DNA of 54,132 bases, from NCBI RefSeq assembly GCF_910578695.1, contig NZ_CAJTQJ010000013.1, positions 1 through 54,132 on the forward strand. The letters are read 5' to 3'. Below the pieces are notes generated by a model that saw nothing but the letters and a program-made list of their open reading frames with translations, searched no databases and was not told where the DNA came from. Origin of the DNA: an uncultured Brachyspira sp. (GTDB taxonomy: Bacteria; Spirochaetota; Brachyspiria; Brachyspirales; Brachyspiraceae). A program made the translations under genes and the position numbers. This document shows, piece after piece, positions 53,114 to 54,132 of the stretch; the first letter of the stretch is position 1, and each line of letters starts with the position of its first letter.

Positions 53114-54132
53114 TTAATCTCCGAATTTTCTAAACAAAGATGAATACATATCATAAAATTCTGTTTTAGAGAAATCATTTAAATCTTGAGGAGACATTTT
53201 TTCTACAATATTTTTGAAATACCCAAATAGTTTTTTAAATTTATTAATTTCATTTTCTGATAATAATAAATCCTGCTTAGAACTATAAGCATTGTCATTT
53301 TCATAGGACTCTTCAGATTCAAATAATTTTACAGCATGATCAAGATCTGACTGAGTAATTTCTCCGTCAAAATCTTCATCATCATCAGTAAGTTTATTTT
53401 CTTTTTCTTCCATTAGAATATGATCATTATCATCTCCTAAACTAAACTCTTCTTCAACTGCCACACTGTCATCTAAATTTTCTTTTTCAATAGTTTTTAA
53501 TTCTTTTTCTTCAGACATATTAGTCTCCTTCTTTAAAAGCTCATCTATAGAATCAAAATGTTCTAAAGATTTAACTTTGACATTATCTTCCTGAATATCA
53601 TTTTTATTTGTTTTATTATTTATTGGTATAAGCTCTATGCCATTTTCATCATCGCCGCTTATTATTTTTTCCAACATATTTAAGTCGGAATCTTTTATTT
53701 CATCTATCTGAACATTATTTATATATACGAGATTTTCTAATTCTTCTTCAGTTATTTCTTCAGCTGTATCTTCCTGATGATATTTATTCTCTTTATTATT
53801 TTCATTATTCTCTTCATTATTATCCTCATTAGATAAATAGCTTTTATACATTTCTTTTTCTTCTTCGCTTAATTCATTTTCATCTTGTCCGTCAGCTTTA
53901 TCTAAATATCCTTCAAACATAGCTTTATCTTCTTCAGATAAATCTTCTTCATTATTAATAATTTCTTCTTCTTCAGTTTTTTTTTGATTATCAGTAATTT
54001 CCTCTTCTTTATTTTCTTCTATAGTATTATCAGATATCTCTTCTTTAATTTCTTTGTGTGTATTTTTCTCATTATCTTCATTAGATAAATAGCTTTTATA
54101 CATTTCTTTTTCTTCTTCGCTTAATTCATCTT
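53114..54132 (-). CDS. Acidic repeat protein, C-terminal part (runs off right edge)
   Basis: At least 338 codons are open to the window end; an internal Met (54103) is not needed, since DELSEEEKE precedes it in frame. The visible N-terminal part holds three copies of a motif like ELSEEEKEMYKSYLSNED (two near-identical, one diverged as DLSEEDKAMFEGYLDKAD). A very Glu/Asp/Asn-rich middle follows. A distinct C-terminal segment reads INKFKKLFGYFKNIVEKM. There is no membrane segment. Function unknown. Convergent with pyrR. Confidence 0.75.
   Translation of the reverse strand, partial: DELSEEEKEMYKSYLSNEDNEKNTHKEIKEEISDNTIEENKEEEITDNQKKTEEEEIINNEEDLSEEDKAMFEGYLDKADGQDENELSEEEKEMYKSYLSNEDNNEENNENNKENKYHQEDTAEEITEEELENLVYINNVQIDEIKDSDLNMLEKIISGDDENGIELIPINNKTNKNDIQEDNVKVKSLEHFDSIDELLKKETNMSEEKELKTIEKENLDDSVAVEEEFSLGDDNDHILMEEKENKLTDDDEDFDGEITQSDLDHAVKLFESEESYENDNAYSSKQDLLLSENEINKFKKLFGYFKNIVEKMSPQDLNDFSKTEFYDMYSSLFRKFGD

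Overview
The window looks like chromosome from an anaerobic, host-associated spirochaete, most likely Brachyspira. The reasons are a strongly AT-rich composition, a FlaB-type core flagellin, a spirochaete/chlamydia-style V-type ATPase operon (E, DUF2764, A, B, D, I, K), a flagellar motor cluster containing both FliY and FliN, and a butyryl-CoA dehydrogenase/Etf operon. The genus is an inference from gene content and style; no database was searched.

Layout. 1-2.2 kb: the start of an Rpn/PD-(D/E)XK transposase-type nuclease running off the left edge, a YugP-like zinc protease and an M28 lipoprotein peptidase. 2.5-10.2 kb: flaB, a split class I fumarase/tartrate dehydratase, trmL, a nucleotidyl-cyclase-domain protein, a SurA-N-like lipoprotein and infB. 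10.2-11.1 kb: a small decay zone with a repeat-tailed gene remnant, an ankyrin protein and a fragment of hypoxanthine phosphoribosyltransferase. 11.4-17.9 kb (minus): CoA-transferase, GntP permease, MaoC hydratase, acyl-CoA dehydrogenase, EtfB, EtfA. 18.5-26.1 kb: V-ATPase operon. 26.7-28.3 kb: purM-purN. 28.3-29.8 kb (minus): an Spy-like periplasmic protein, an ECF sigma factor and a zinc-finger anti-sigma factor behind a recognisable ECF promoter. 30.1-35.0 kb: two very AT-rich genes, one a 1280-residue double DUF445 protein. 35.3-38.4 kb: a lone RND exporter flanked on both sides by repeats. 39-44.3 kb: a PH-domain protein, cca-coaX, ptsH-ptsI. 44.4-52.3 kb (minus): fliL-fliM-fliY, then a terminator and repeat region, then fliN-flgE-flbD-motA-motB and an rRNA methyltransferase. 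52.5 kb to the end: pyrR and a partial acidic repeat protein that runs off the right edge.

How the genes work together. The CoA-transferase operon reads as an import, activation, dehydration and reduction route for a C4 hydroxy acid ending in butyryl-CoA. The V-ATPase proteolipid carries every Na+-ligand position known from Enterococcus NtpK, so the pump is probably sodium-coupled. The ECF operon appears to control itself. The mot/fli genes supply stator, switch and hook.

The most unusual structure is an interspersed repeat family, about ten copies here. Its core has terminal arms that differ between copies yet stay complementary within a copy, an inner imperfect hairpin, and in some copies an extra perfect palindrome that is present or absent at one site. 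Copies sit inside the V-ATPase operon, on both sides of the RND gene, in the middle of the flagellar cluster, and at the 3' end of a short reading frame that they supply with its C-terminus.
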